Shown piece after piece: positions 1-8,228 of a stretch of 64,000 nt of DNA. Position numbers and translations under genes: made by a program. The notes under the pieces were generated by a model. That model had not been told where the DNA came from. It did not search any database and saw nothing but the letters and a program-made list of their open reading frames with translations. Numbering within the stretch: position 1 is the stretch's first letter; each line of letters starts with the position of its first letter. The stretch comes from Burkholderia sp. D-99 (GTDB lineage: Bacteria > Pseudomonadota > Gammaproteobacteria > Burkholderiales > Burkholderiaceae): positions 372,001 to 436,000 of the forward strand of contig NZ_JAAOXM010000004.1 in assembly GCF_011605345.1 (NCBI RefSeq), in the 5' to 3' direction.

Positions 1-2
1 TC

Positions 3-296
3 GTACTGCTGGAGGACGTGACGGAGTTCGGCTACCGGCTCGACCGCAGCCTGACGCAACTGCGTCTGAGCGGCGCGTTCGACGGAGCCCGTGCGTTCGT
101 GCTCGGGCAATTCACGCGCTGCCCGATCCCGGACGGCGCGGATTTCACGCTCGAGCAGATGCTTGTCGACGTGCTGGGCGGCTTCGGCCTGCCGATCTAC
201 TCGGGTCTGCCGATCGGACATGAACACCGCAACATCACTTGGCAATACGGCAACCAGGCTGCCATCGAGAACAGCGCGATCCGGTTCGTCGCGTAG
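3..296 (+). CDS. LD-carboxypeptidase (S66 family), C-terminal part
   Basis: The reading frame is open from the window edge, so only the last 97 codons are present and the start lies outside. The fragment reads LLEDVTEFGYRLDRSLTQL and then VLGQFTRC. This matches the late part of S66 serine peptidases (LdcA/MccF type), where an acidic E-D-x-x-E and a Y-R-x-D-R-x-L-x-Q-L helix precede the G-x-F strand. LdcA enzymes remove the terminal D-Ala from murein tetrapeptides during cell-wall recycling. The neighbours on the opposite strand, a D-Ala-D-Ala ligase and a PLP enzyme of the D-cysteine desulfhydrase type, also suggest D-amino-acid metabolism. The catalytic Ser is not in view, so LdcA and MccF-like roles cannot be separated. 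Confidence 0.8.
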   Translation, partial: VLLEDVTEFGYRLDRSLTQLRLSGAFDGARAFVLGQFTRCPIPDGADFTLEQMLVDVLGGFGLPIYSGLPIGHEHRNITWQYGNQAAIENSAIRFVA

Positions 297-518
297 CGTC
301 GAATCCAGAAGGACAGGAACGCGTGTTCAAAGCCGGCCGTCCCGGGCACAGGCACAAGGGCCGGTGCCCGGTCGAATACCGGAAGAGTCTCGGAATTGCG
401 GCATATACCCGTCCAGGATTTTTGCCGTCCCGCGCCCCGCGCGGTCAAGATTCGTTGAACGCCAACACCTTGATTTCATCTGTTCCCGCAGCCTTCCATG
501 TGTGCCAGCTTAGAGTCG

Positions 519-719
519 CTAACACAAGTCATCCACGAATCTAGAGCAGATGACAGCGGCAGCCAGAGCGAGCAAAGCGGCATGAATATCGAGGCGGCGC
601 TCGAAGCGAATCCGGAGCTTGCCGAAACCATCAAACCAGGCATGCGTGCGCTCGACGACCCAACGATGACGCCCGAGCCGCTCACTGCTTTCGATACCAC
701 GGCATCCTATCTCGCTCAC
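519..719 (-). pseudogene. IS5-family transposase remnant (C-terminus)
   Basis: The minus strand encodes RHRWVVERTHAWFDGFGKL followed by RIRFERRLDIHAALLALA and ICSRFV. This is the C-terminal signature of IS5/IS402-type transposases, R-W-x-V-E-R-T-x-A-W-x-x-x-x-x-x-L-R-I-R-x-E-R-R, which contains the catalytic Glu. The rest of the transposase and any terminal inverted repeats are missing, so it is an inactive relic. It marks an old insertion between the carboxypeptidase gene and the D-amino-acid gene pair. Confidence 0.75.
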
Positions 720-728
720 CGACTCCTC

Positions 729-1799
729 TCAGGCAGCCTGAAATTCGTTTCGATAGGCGAATAAACCAGGTAATCCCCCGGTCATGATGAAGAGGATGTT
801 TTTATCAGATGCGTAACGACCTGATGTGATGCCTTCAATCAGCCCCGCAAACGCCTTGCCGCTATAAACAGGATCGAGCAAGAGCCCTTCTTGCGAGGCC
901 AGCAACCGGACGGCCCGGCGCATGGAGTCCGTCGGCATCCCGTAGCCCGGGCCGAGTTGCGAGGAGTCGACGCGAACGGCATCGGGCGAGATATCCCTGT
1001 CGCAGTGGAGGATACGCGCCGTCTGCCGCACCTTGTCGAGCGTGCTGCGATGAGCGTCGGCGGCTGGGGCATAGACGGTGTAGGCGTCGACTTCGATCGT
1101 GTCAGACCCGAGCGCCGCGAGCCCGGCAACCAGCCCGGCATGTGTGCCGCCACTTCCGTTGGGTACGACGATGCGATCGAAGAGAGGGCCGTGTGCCTGG
1201 GACTGCTGCACGATTTCGGCCGCGCACGCGGCATAGGCGACGCAGCCAGTCGGACTCGATCCACCGAAGGGACAGACATAGACACGGTGGCCTGCGGCAC
1301 GCAATTCGCCCGCACGCGAGACAGCGTATGCCATCGCATCGGCCGAAGCCGATAAATCGTGCACATGCGCGTTGAACAGGCTATCGAGCAGGACGTTGCC
1401 GCTTTCGATGTAGTCGGCGTCGTCGCGCGGCACGGATCGCGTGAGAACGACCTCACATCGCATGCCCGCGCGGGCTGCCGCAGCCGCGGTGAGTCGCGCG
1501 TGATTCAATTGCCTCGCCCCCACCGTAATGACCGTGTCTGCGCCGCCCTGCAATGCCTCGCCAATCAGGAGTTCCAGTTTCCGCAACTTGTTGCCGCCGC
1601 CGCCCACGCCCGCCACATCTTCCCGCTTGACATAAATGTTCGCCCCGCCGAGATGCATGCTCAGGCGCGGCAGAGCGTGAATCGGCGTCGGGCCGTCAAG
1701 CAGACGGTAACGCGGTACCCGGATTGAATCAAAGCCGAACAGTCCCTCGAGATGCGCTCGCGCAAAGCGCGCGGAAGCGGCTGACGTGTCGAAAGTCAT
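729..1799 (-). CDS. D-cysteine desulfhydrase / ACC deaminase-like PLP enzyme
   Basis: This 356-aa protein belongs to the fold-type II PLP family of D-cysteine desulfhydrase (DcyD) and 1-aminocyclopropane-1-carboxylate deaminase. Visible landmarks are the PLP lysine segment GGGGNKLRKLE (Lys71), the phosphate-binding loop FGGSSPTG, the late tyrosine segment DPVYSGKA, and TGGLPGLFAY. The chosen ATG lies inside ATGA, overlapping the stop of the ligase gene by four bases, which indicates translational coupling; the longer 403-codon frame is just read-through upstream. One departure stands out: the usual Q-S-N-H of this family reads QLNHAR (Leu98), so the reaction may not be the standard desulfhydrase or deaminase one. 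Function is assigned to family level only. Confidence 0.8.
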   Translation of the reverse strand: MTFDTSAASARFARAHLEGLFGFDSIRVPRYRLLDGPTPIHALPRLSMHLGGANIYVKREDVAGVGGGGNKLRKLELLIGEALQGGADTVITVGARQLNHARLTAAAAARAGMRCEVVLTRSVPRDDADYIESGNVLLDSLFNAHVHDLSASADAMAYAVSRAGELRAAGHRVYVCPFGGSSPTGCVAYAACAAEIVQQSQAHGPLFDRIVVPNGSGGTHAGLVAGLAALGSDTIEVDAYTVYAPAADAHRSTLDKVRQTARILHCDRDISPDAVRVDSSQLGPGYGMPTDSMRRAVRLLASQEGLLLDPVYSGKAFAGLIEGITSGRYASDKNILFIMTGGLPGLFAYRNEFQAA

Positions 1800-2824
1800 G
1801 CGGGCACCTTGTGGCGATTCATGCCTGCAAGACAGATCTGCTCGCACAGTTGCGGGAACGCAATACCGGATGCAGCCGCGGACTGCGGGAGCAGGCTCGT
1901 GACGGTCATGCCTGGCAGCGTATTCACCTCGAGACACCAAAGATTTCCCTGCGCGTCGAGCCTGAAGTCAGTCCGGCTGTAGCCGTCGAGCTCCAGCAGC
2001 GCATGAGCGCGCAAGGCGATTCGTTGCGCCGTTTCGAGCGTAGCCGCCGGCAAGCTCGCCGGAAATTGTTCGAGTACATCGCCGGCCTGATACTTCGACC
2101 GGTAATCGAAAACTTCATCCGCCTCGACGAAGATTTCACCGACACTCAACGCCCGCGTGCCCAGCACGCCGACCGTGAGTTCTCGGCCCGTAATGAACTG
2201 CTCCACCATCACCTGCGTGTCGAACCGGCGAGCGAGGCGCACCGCGTCTCCCAGCGCTTCGGGAGCATGCACCAGCGACAGGCCGACCGTCGAGCCCTGC
2301 CGATTGGGTTTGACGATGAGCGGATAGCCGACGCGCCGGGTTATCTCATCGGAGTCGCATGGCAGCATCAACCAGCGTGGCGTGCGAATGCCGCCCGCGG
2401 TAAACAGGCTCTTTGCCACGTTCTTGTTCATGGCAATCGCACTACCCATTTGCCCGCTGCCCGTATAAGACAGGCCCGCCATGTCGAGCATCGCCTGAAC
2501 GGTGCCGTCTTCCCCTGCTCCGCCGTGCAGTGCGAGAAATACGACATCGGCATCGGTCAGTTCGCGAAAACGGAGCAGGTCGAAAACAGCCGACGGCAAT
2601 TGATCTAATACGTCGGGCTGCGGCGGGGAGTCGGTCACTCGGAATGTCAGCATGCGCGCCTCTTCTTCTGCCGAGAGCGGGCCGCGTGCGGTGTCTATTG
2701 CTACCACGCTGTGACCCACGCTGCGCAGCGCCTTGACCACTTGAGCGGCACTGGAAATCGAGACGTCGCGCTCTTCACTGGCGCCGCCGAAAAGTACCGC
2801 GATCTTGAGTTTGGAATCACGCAT
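1796..2824 (-). CDS. ddl: D-alanine--D-alanine ligase (accessory copy)
   Basis: This 342-aa ATP-grasp enzyme joins two D-Ala molecules for peptidoglycan precursors in the cytoplasm. The first substrate-binding region reads LFGGASEERDVS, followed by LHGGAGEDGTVQ, TGSG and MNKNVAK. The ATP-grasp loop is VKPNRQGSTVGLS and the C-terminal Mg/ATP site is CLEVNTLPGMT. The gene sits outside any mur/fts cluster, so it is probably a second copy; the housekeeping ddl of this group normally lies with murC and ftsQ. It is the promoter-proximal gene of a two-gene unit with the PLP enzyme (ATGA overlap) and is divergent from a LysR gene. ATG codons at 2824 and 2836 both fit; neither has a strong Shine-Dalgarno sequence. 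Confidence 0.88.
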   Translation of the reverse strand: MRDSKLKIAVLFGGASEERDVSISSAAQVVKALRSVGHSVVAIDTARGPLSAEEEARMLTFRVTDSPPQPDVLDQLPSAVFDLLRFRELTDADVVFLALHGGAGEDGTVQAMLDMAGLSYTGSGQMGSAIAMNKNVAKSLFTAGGIRTPRWLMLPCDSDEITRRVGYPLIVKPNRQGSTVGLSLVHAPEALGDAVRLARRFDTQVMVEQFITGRELTVGVLGTRALSVGEIFVEADEVFDYRSKYQAGDVLEQFPASLPAATLETAQRIALRAHALLELDGYSRTDFRLDAQGNLWCLEVNTLPGMTVTSLLPQSAAASGIAFPQLCEQICLAGMNRHKVPA

Positions 2825-3079
2825 TGCTCTGTTCATGCGACAAAAAATAGTGGACAACGCCCCGAGCAGGCGTCCTCCCGGGCCCATTGGCGGAGTGAGC
2901 ATTCAGGGCCGGGGATTTCGTCAGTCATTGCGTTGCTGATGCGGAATGCGGCGGCGGCAAATCCGTCTTTTCCGTCACCGCCGGCTGGCAACTGTAGGGG
3001 GCAATTTCATCCACGTATACTTATCGTTTTTTGTGCAATACATTAGCCGTTTTAATCATTGATCGAGTGGAGGCAAGCG

Positions 3080-3982
3080 TTGGAAGTCGGGCGACTGAAA
3101 GCACTTCTCGAACTGGCGAGATCAGGGACGATGGCGGCCGCCGCTGAAGCCTTGCACCTGACGCCATCGGCCGTTTCGCAGCAGATCGCGCAACTGGAGG
3201 AGGATGCGGGCATCCAGCTTACGGAGCGAATCGGCCGTGGCGTCAGGCTGACGCCTGCAGGTCGCGCATTGGTAGGTCATGCCGAACGGGTGATGGTTGT
3301 ACTGGACGAGGCACGCTCGGAACTAGTTCAACTGCGGCGCGAGATAGTGGGAGAACTACGCGTTGCCGCGTTTCCTTCGATTGCTTCTCTTGTCCTTCCT
3401 GATACGGTCAAAAGGCTAGAGCTCGCGCATCCGCGGCTGGAAATCGGACTTGAGGAACTGGAGCCCATCGACGCAGTCGCGGCACTGCGGGCGTGGCGAA
3501 CCGACATCGCGCTGATCGACGATCTTTCGATCGAAGCGGGCAAGGACCGAGAGAACATCGAGCTTGTACCGCTTACGGAAGATGTGCTTTACGTGGCGGT
3601 CGCGACGGATCATCCGTTGAGCAAAAGGCGATCGCTTGGTGTTGCCGATCTCCGGCACGAAGCCTGGGCGATGGAATCCACCTGGAGCACCTTCGGCGAT
3701 TTCGTCATCGACTTGTGCCGCCGTGCCGGCTTCGAGCCTCGCATCAACGCCAAATGCCGCGGCTCCGAAATGGTCGAAGCGATGGTGGCCTCCGGCTGCT
3801 CGGTGTCGGTTGCCCCCAGTCTGCGGGTACTGAAGGCGCCGGCCGGCGTGACGTGGATCAAGTTGAAGCCAGAGGTGCGGCGCAAGATCTATGTCGCGTA
3901 TCGCCGCAGCGAGCGTAAACATCCAATGATCAAGGTGTTCGTTGAGGAAATCGTCAAAGGGGTATCGAGCGTTCCCCGCTAG
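3080..3982 (+). CDS. LysR-family transcriptional regulator
   Basis: This 300-aa regulator has an N-terminal winged helix-turn-helix (SGTMAAAAEALHLTPSAVSQ, residues about 12-35) and a periplasmic-binding-like effector domain from about residue 85. I chose the TTG at 3080 because GGAGG sits six bases upstream and the helix then begins a few residues from the start, as usual in LysR proteins; a second TTG at 3059 would add seven residues. It is divergent from the ddl/PLP-enzyme pair across about 255 bases, the classic arrangement for a LysR protein controlling its neighbour. The effector is unknown, and a D-amino acid or cell-wall fragment is only a guess. Confidence 0.88.
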   Translation: MEVGRLKALLELARSGTMAAAAEALHLTPSAVSQQIAQLEEDAGIQLTERIGRGVRLTPAGRALVGHAERVMVVLDEARSELVQLRREIVGELRVAAFPSIASLVLPDTVKRLELAHPRLEIGLEELEPIDAVAALRAWRTDIALIDDLSIEAGKDRENIELVPLTEDVLYVAVATDHPLSKRRSLGVADLRHEAWAMESTWSTFGDFVIDLCRRAGFEPRINAKCRGSEMVEAMVASGCSVSVAPSLRVLKAPAGVTWIKLKPEVRRKIYVAYRRSERKHPMIKVFVEEIVKGVSSVPR

Positions 3983-4351
3983 GTGAATCGACGACGGATG
4001 CCCGCCAGCGCCCTTACCGGCCGCGGCGGCGCATCAAACGTCGTGACTTGTATCCGTATCGGTGCGGCCTGCCTTCGGGCCGGCCGCGACGATCGCGCTC
4101 GCGAATGCCCGCCTGCCGGAAGTGCGAACAAGTCACGACGCCCCCAAAGCACCCTGCCCCTCCCCTCGAAGCAGACACCCCACAGCGCCTCTCCCCCGTT
4201 GTCGACCACCCCCACACACAAAACCAACGCAAAAACTGAAAGACTGAATTGCCGATCCGCGCGTGATTGACGCAGCTATATTCTCGACGACCAGCCCTTT
4301 AAACAAGGACTGCGAATAATATCCGTCAACCTACGTTCGAGACATTCATCC
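3983..4351. other. Intergenic region upstream of porin
   Basis: No credible gene. The short frames here lack coding character. The interval must contain the promoter of the downstream porin gene, whose likely AT-rich part is around 4270-4325, but I cannot assign boxes with confidence. Confidence 0.5.
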
Positions 4352-5467
4352 ATGAATAAAACGACACGGCTGCTGCGCATGACGTGCGCACTCGCCTGCT
4401 GCGGCCTGTTCTCCCACGCGCATGCGCAAAGCAGCGTCACGCTGTACGGCATCATCGACACCGGGATCGACTTCGCGTCGAACGTCGACGGCCAGCACCT
4501 GTGGCAGATGGCGAGCGGCGTCAGTGCCGGCAGCCGCTGGGGGCTGCGCGGCAAGGAAGATCTCGGTGGCGGGCTCGCCGCTATCTTCGATCTCGAAAGC
4601 GGCTTCAATTCCACCAACGGCGGGCTCGGCAGCGGCCTCGCGTTCTCGCGCAACGCTTACGTCGGGCTGTCCGACCAGCGCATGGGCACGCTGACGCTCG
4701 GCCGCCAGTGGGATCCGGTCGTCGACCTGATCGAGCCGTATTCGCTGAACGACTATTACGGGGGCTGGTATTTCTCGCACCCGAACGACATGGACAACCT
4801 CGACAACGGCTTCGCGATCAGCAATGCCGTGAAATACACGAGCCCGACGATCGCCGGCTTCACCGCCGAGGCGCTCTACTCGTTCGGCGGCCAGCCCGGC
4901 CGCTTCTCCGACAACGCCGCGTACAGCGCGGCCGTCGCCTACACGAACGGGCCGTTCTCGGCCGGCGTCGGCTATCTGCGCGTCAACGATCCGGAGCAGG
5001 CCGTGCAGAGCTATCAGAACGGCAGCGGATACACGAACGCCGTATACGGCAACGCCCTCGAAAACGCACGCAGCCAGAACATCGTCGCGGCCGGTGCGTC
5101 GTACCAGCTCGGCAACGTCAAGCTGATGGGCAACTTCACCGACGTCGATTTCCAGCAAGGCGACGACGAGCAGGACGTGAAGTTCCAGAACTACGAAATC
5201 GCGGGCACACTCGCCGCCACGAGCCAGCTCAATTTCGGCCTCGGCTATACCTACACGACCGGCCGCGATCACGCGACCGGCCAGGAACCCAAGTACCGGC
5301 AACTGAACGCGAGCGCCGAATACGAACTGACAAAGCGCACGGCAATCTACGCGCTCGCGGCACTGCAGATGGCGTCGGGCGGCGCCGTCGCGCAGGTCGC
5401 GGGCTTCGATCCGTCGTCGAGCGGCCGGCAGGCGGTCGGCCGGATCGGGCTGCGCCACACGTTCTAG
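4352..5467 (+). CDS. Outer-membrane porin (Burkholderia general porin family)
   Basis: This 371-aa protein has a signal peptide ending ...SHAHA and a mature N-terminus QSSVTLYGIID, the hallmark of the trimeric 16-stranded Gram-negative porins of Burkholderia (OpcP/OmpC-like). The barrel signatures RWGLRGKEDLGGGL, NAYVGL and TLGRQ follow, and the chain ends in a C-terminal Phe (LRHTF), the recognition signal for barrel assembly. It should allow passive diffusion of small hydrophilic solutes. It is one of four porin paralogues in this window. A strong hairpin follows the stop, and the next gene (124 aa) is convergent. Confidence 0.93.
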   Translation: MNKTTRLLRMTCALACCGLFSHAHAQSSVTLYGIIDTGIDFASNVDGQHLWQMASGVSAGSRWGLRGKEDLGGGLAAIFDLESGFNSTNGGLGSGLAFSRNAYVGLSDQRMGTLTLGRQWDPVVDLIEPYSLNDYYGGWYFSHPNDMDNLDNGFAISNAVKYTSPTIAGFTAEALYSFGGQPGRFSDNAAYSAAVAYTNGPFSAGVGYLRVNDPEQAVQSYQNGSGYTNAVYGNALENARSQNIVAAGASYQLGNVKLMGNFTDVDFQQGDDEQDVKFQNYEIAGTLAATSQLNFGLGYTYTTGRDHATGQEPKYRQLNASAEYELTKRTAIYALAALQMASGGAVAQVAGFDPSSSGRQAVGRIGLRHTF

Positions 5468-5480
5468 GCGATCGTGCGAA

Positions 5481-5514
5481 GGGGCTGGCTTCCCGCGTAC
5501 AGGAAGCCGGCCCC
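5481..5514. terminator. Hairpin terminator after porin
   Basis: GGGGCTGGCTTCC and GGAAGCCGGCCCC form a 13-bp stem with one G-U wobble and an 8-nt loop, starting 14 bases after the porin stop. There is no clear T-run, so it may be a processing or Rho-assisted end. It lies between convergent genes. Confidence 0.6.
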
Positions 5515-5596
5515 GGCGTGATATCGATCGATACGCGATCAGGCGGCGACGCATTGCCCGCCGGCCATGACCAGCGCGATCGACACACGCGGCGAA

Positions 5597-5971
5597 TCAG
5601 TTCGGCAGGCTGATCACCTGCTGCTCGTCCTCGAGCAGTTGCGACAGCGACCCGTGCAGACGCTCGAGGCTCTGCGGCGGCAGCGCGAAACTCGTCCAGC
5701 CGAGCCCGGTGTGCCGCAGCAACAGTACCGCGCCACCGTACAGCGGATGGCGCTCCGCATACCAGCACGGATCCATCTCCGTCACGAACTGCTGCGCGCG
5801 CGGCGGCATCTCGGGCACCGCCGGCTGCATCGACGCGCGCAACAGGCTCAGGTACTGGATGACCGCATCGACGTCCTCAGGATCGAGCACCGCGGCACCC
5901 CGTTCGATCGACACCAGCACCACCGGCTTGCCGTGCTCCTGGATCATCTTGATACTCAGCGGCTGCGTCAT
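5597..5971 (-). CDS. Conserved hypothetical protein, 124 aa (paralogue of the gene at 23672)
   Basis: I do not recognise a named family. The protein is cytosolic by appearance, with no signal peptide or membrane segment. It is clearly paralogous to the 124-aa protein encoded at 23672-24046: both share the order D-V/I-D-x-x-I-x-x-L, R-A-x-M-Q-P, a proline patch, D-P-C-W, and then G-A-V-L-x-x-R-H-x-G-x-G-W-x-x-F-A-L-P. Both copies adjoin a porin gene. The conserved D-P-C-W and R-H-x-G-x-G-W cores suggest a small ligand-binding or regulatory fold, but no function can be assigned. The ATG start gives exactly the same length as the paralogue. Confidence 0.75.
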   Translation of the reverse strand: MTQPLSIKMIQEHGKPVVLVSIERGAAVLDPEDVDAVIQYLSLLRASMQPAVPEMPPRAQQFVTEMDPCWYAERHPLYGGAVLLLRHTGLGWTSFALPPQSLERLHGSLSQLLEDEQQVISLPN

Positions 5972-6051
5972 GTCTGCGTTCCTTGTGGCTACTCATGTCG
6001 GCCTATTATCGGCAGCCGCGCCACGTGCGCACCTGAAGATTTGGTGCAGCT

Positions 6052-6180
6052 TCATGAATTTATTTTTAGATTGATTGCCGTTGCGACGAACGAATCTTCG
6101 CTGTCACGGTGCCCGTCGGACCGACGCACGATGACCTTGACGGTGCTATAGACGCCTTCGACGATGCGAGTGTTCAGTTG
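6052..6180 (-). pseudogene. Possible ISL3-type transposase remnant
   Basis: A short minus-strand stretch reads LNTRIVEGVYSTVKVIVRR and then SDGHRDSEDSF. It resembles the end of ISL3-family transposases, where N-x-x-x-E-G-x-N-S-x-x-x-x-x-x-R-x-Y-G-x-R-D occurs just before the C-terminus. The remainder of the gene is absent. The match is short, so this is tentative. Confidence 0.4.
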
Positions 6181-6468
6181 ATCGTGGAGACGGGCGAGAA
6201 CACCGTCCCGCTCACGCTGAAATCGCTCGGCAAGCGGATGCCGCACCGCAAGCCGCGCCTCGCTTTCCTGCACTCGTGCGCCCCATACCCCGCCTCGTCC
6301 GCCGCTTACTTAAACGAAATTTCATCCATCCCGCGTCGTTTTTTAAGCGTCCGACGCCGGCCCGCATCCCATAATCGGCTCGCTACCTTGCCGGTCACGC
6401 ATAGCGGCACGCATCGAGCGATGCGTCTGCGGTGCATGCGACCGGTCAATTCTTTCCTTCCGCGGACC

Positions 6469-7377
6469 ATGAACCAACTGCAAGCGATGCGCGTGTTCAC
6501 GCGCGTAGTCGAGTTGTCGAGTTTCAATCTCGCCGCGCGCCAGCTCGGGATGTCGGCAGCCGCGGTCACACGCAGCGTCGGCATGCTCGAAGCGCACCTG
6601 AACATGCGACTGCTGAACCGGACAACCCGCAGCCTGTCCCTCACCGAGACCGGCCGCGAATATCTCGACGGTTGCCGCACGATCATCGAGAAGCTCGACG
6701 AGATCGAGTCAAACCTCGTGCAGGTCACGCGCGATCCGCGCGGCACGCTGCGGATCGCCGCGTCGGCGACCTCCGTCGCGACTGGCCTCGGCGTCCTGCT
6801 GTCGACGTATCGCGACGGGCATCCGCGCGTCCGGTTCGACGTGACGACGTTCGACACGCACGTCGACATGGTCGAGGGCGGCTACGACGTGTGCTTCTGC
6901 GACGATCGCCGCCTCGTCAACGCGACCTTCGTGTCGCGGATGCTGACGAGCGTGCGCGACGTGGTCGTCGCGTCGCCCGAATACCTCGCGCGCCACGGCA
7001 CGCCAAACGACCCCGTCGAACTGAACGAACACAGTCTGCTGACCGTGTCGAACGGCGCGGCGCGCAGCTGGGAATTCTCGGACGTCGACGGCTCCTACCG
7101 CGTCTACACCGGCAACGCACTGGCATCGACCGGCAGCATGATGGTACGGATCGCGGCGCTCAATCACATGGGCATCACGCAATTGCCGCATCCGCTCGTC
7201 GCCGACGATCTCGCACGCGGCACGCTGGTGCCGCTGCTCGAACGCTACGAAGTGAACGGCGGTGCACGCTGCATCTCGATGCTTTATCCGAGCCGCCATC
7301 ATCTGTCGACCAAGGTCCGCAGCTTCATCGACTACGTGGTCGAACACTATCGCGCGCCCGAGCGCGCCGCCGCCTGA
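6469..7377 (+). CDS. LysR-family transcriptional regulator
   Basis: A 302-aa LysR regulator starting MNQLQAMRVF. The helix-turn-helix is in the first 60 residues (SSFNLAARQLGMSAAAVTRS), followed by the conserved LLNRTTRSLSLTETG. The effector-binding domain runs from about residue 90 to the end. The ATG is the first codon that places the helix at the usual distance from the start; the long upstream frame is not coding. It ends 22 bases before an OmpR-type response regulator on the same strand, so the two are probably co-transcribed. The subtype resembles the CrgA/DsdC-like LysR proteins that often control neighbouring efflux or oxidoreductase genes; its target is not visible directly. Confidence 0.9.
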   Translation: MNQLQAMRVFTRVVELSSFNLAARQLGMSAAAVTRSVGMLEAHLNMRLLNRTTRSLSLTETGREYLDGCRTIIEKLDEIESNLVQVTRDPRGTLRIAASATSVATGLGVLLSTYRDGHPRVRFDVTTFDTHVDMVEGGYDVCFCDDRRLVNATFVSRMLTSVRDVVVASPEYLARHGTPNDPVELNEHSLLTVSNGAARSWEFSDVDGSYRVYTGNALASTGSMMVRIAALNHMGITQLPHPLVADDLARGTLVPLLERYEVNGGARCISMLYPSRHHLSTKVRSFIDYVVEHYRAPERAAA

Positions 7378-7399
7378 TTCCGCCCGGGCCGCTCCGTCC

Positions 7400-8074
7400 A
7401 TGTCCCACATCCTGACGATCGAAGACGATCCGCTGATCGCGGATCACATTACGCAGACGCTGCGCGCCGCCGGCCACGAGGTCGACGTCGCGCGCACCGG
7501 CCGCGACGGCATGGCCAAGGCGATGCGTGCCGACTACGACGTCGTGACGCTCGACCGCATGCTGCCGGATCTCGACGGGCTCACGATACTCGCGACGATG
7601 CGTGGCGTCGGCCTCGATACGCCGGTGCTCGTGATGAGCGCGATGTCCGACGTCGACCAGCGCATCCAGGGGCTGCGCGCGGGCGGCGACGACTATCTCG
7701 TCAAGCCGTTCTCGCTCGACGAGATGTGCGCGCGCATCGACGTGCTGATCCGCCGCCGGCCGCGCGGCCCGCAGGTCGAGACGCTCCTGCGCGCGGGCGA
7801 GCTCGCATTCGACCTGGTGCGGCGCCGTGTCACGCTCGGCGCGCGCGAGCTCGCGCTGCTGCCGACCGAACTGCGCGTGCTCGAATTCATGATGCGCCAC
7901 GCCGGGCGCGTGCTCACACGCACGATGATCTTCGAGGCGGTGTGGGGCTGCCGCTTCGATCCGGGCACGAACCTGATCGACGTCCACGTCGGCCGCCTGC
8001 GCAAGAAGGTGAACCGGCCGGGCACGGCACCGTTGATCCGCACGATCCGCGGCTCGGGCTACATGCTCGGCTGA
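7400..8074 (+). CDS. OmpR/PhoB-family response regulator, orphan
   Basis: A 224-aa two-domain response regulator. The receiver has the acidic pair in TIEDD, the phospho-acceptor Asp52 in TLDRMLP, Ser80 as the switch residue and Lys102 in VKPF. The C-terminal winged helix (about 125-224) ends in DVHVGRLRKKVNRPG and IRTIRGSGYMLG. No histidine kinase gene is adjacent. It is very similar along its full length to the regulator at 18476-19222, and both loci carry the same promoter-region sequence, suggesting shared targets or cross-talk. It lies directly upstream of the RND efflux operon and may control it. Confidence 0.92.
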   Translation: MSHILTIEDDPLIADHITQTLRAAGHEVDVARTGRDGMAKAMRADYDVVTLDRMLPDLDGLTILATMRGVGLDTPVLVMSAMSDVDQRIQGLRAGGDDYLVKPFSLDEMCARIDVLIRRRPRGPQVETLLRAGELAFDLVRRRVTLGARELALLPTELRVLEFMMRHAGRVLTRTMIFEAVWGCRFDPGTNLIDVHVGRLRKKVNRPGTAPLIRTIRGSGYMLG

Positions 8075-8088
8075 ATCCGACCGCCACC

Positions 8089-8104
8089 TAAAACTTGTTT
8101 CATC
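8089..8104. promoter_or_regulatory. Candidate response-regulator box upstream of the RND operon
   Basis: The 16-mer TAAAACTTGTTTCATC occurs here, about 125 bases before the pump start codon, and again without a mismatch at 19841-19856 before a DUF4148 gene. Related versions occur at 15527-15551 and 19326-19351. The spread across promoter regions near two paralogous OmpR-type regulators suggests an operator. Binding is not shown. Confidence 0.55.
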
Positions 8105-8228
8105 TTTTTAGCGACCGGCTGTTAGGGGCCGCTGCGCAGAATGCGGTCATCGGCTGCGCATCGGTGTTTTCCCGAAGCCGCGCGCATCCGGCTCTTCTTC
8201 ACGACGCTTTTGAACGGAGCAGCACCTC

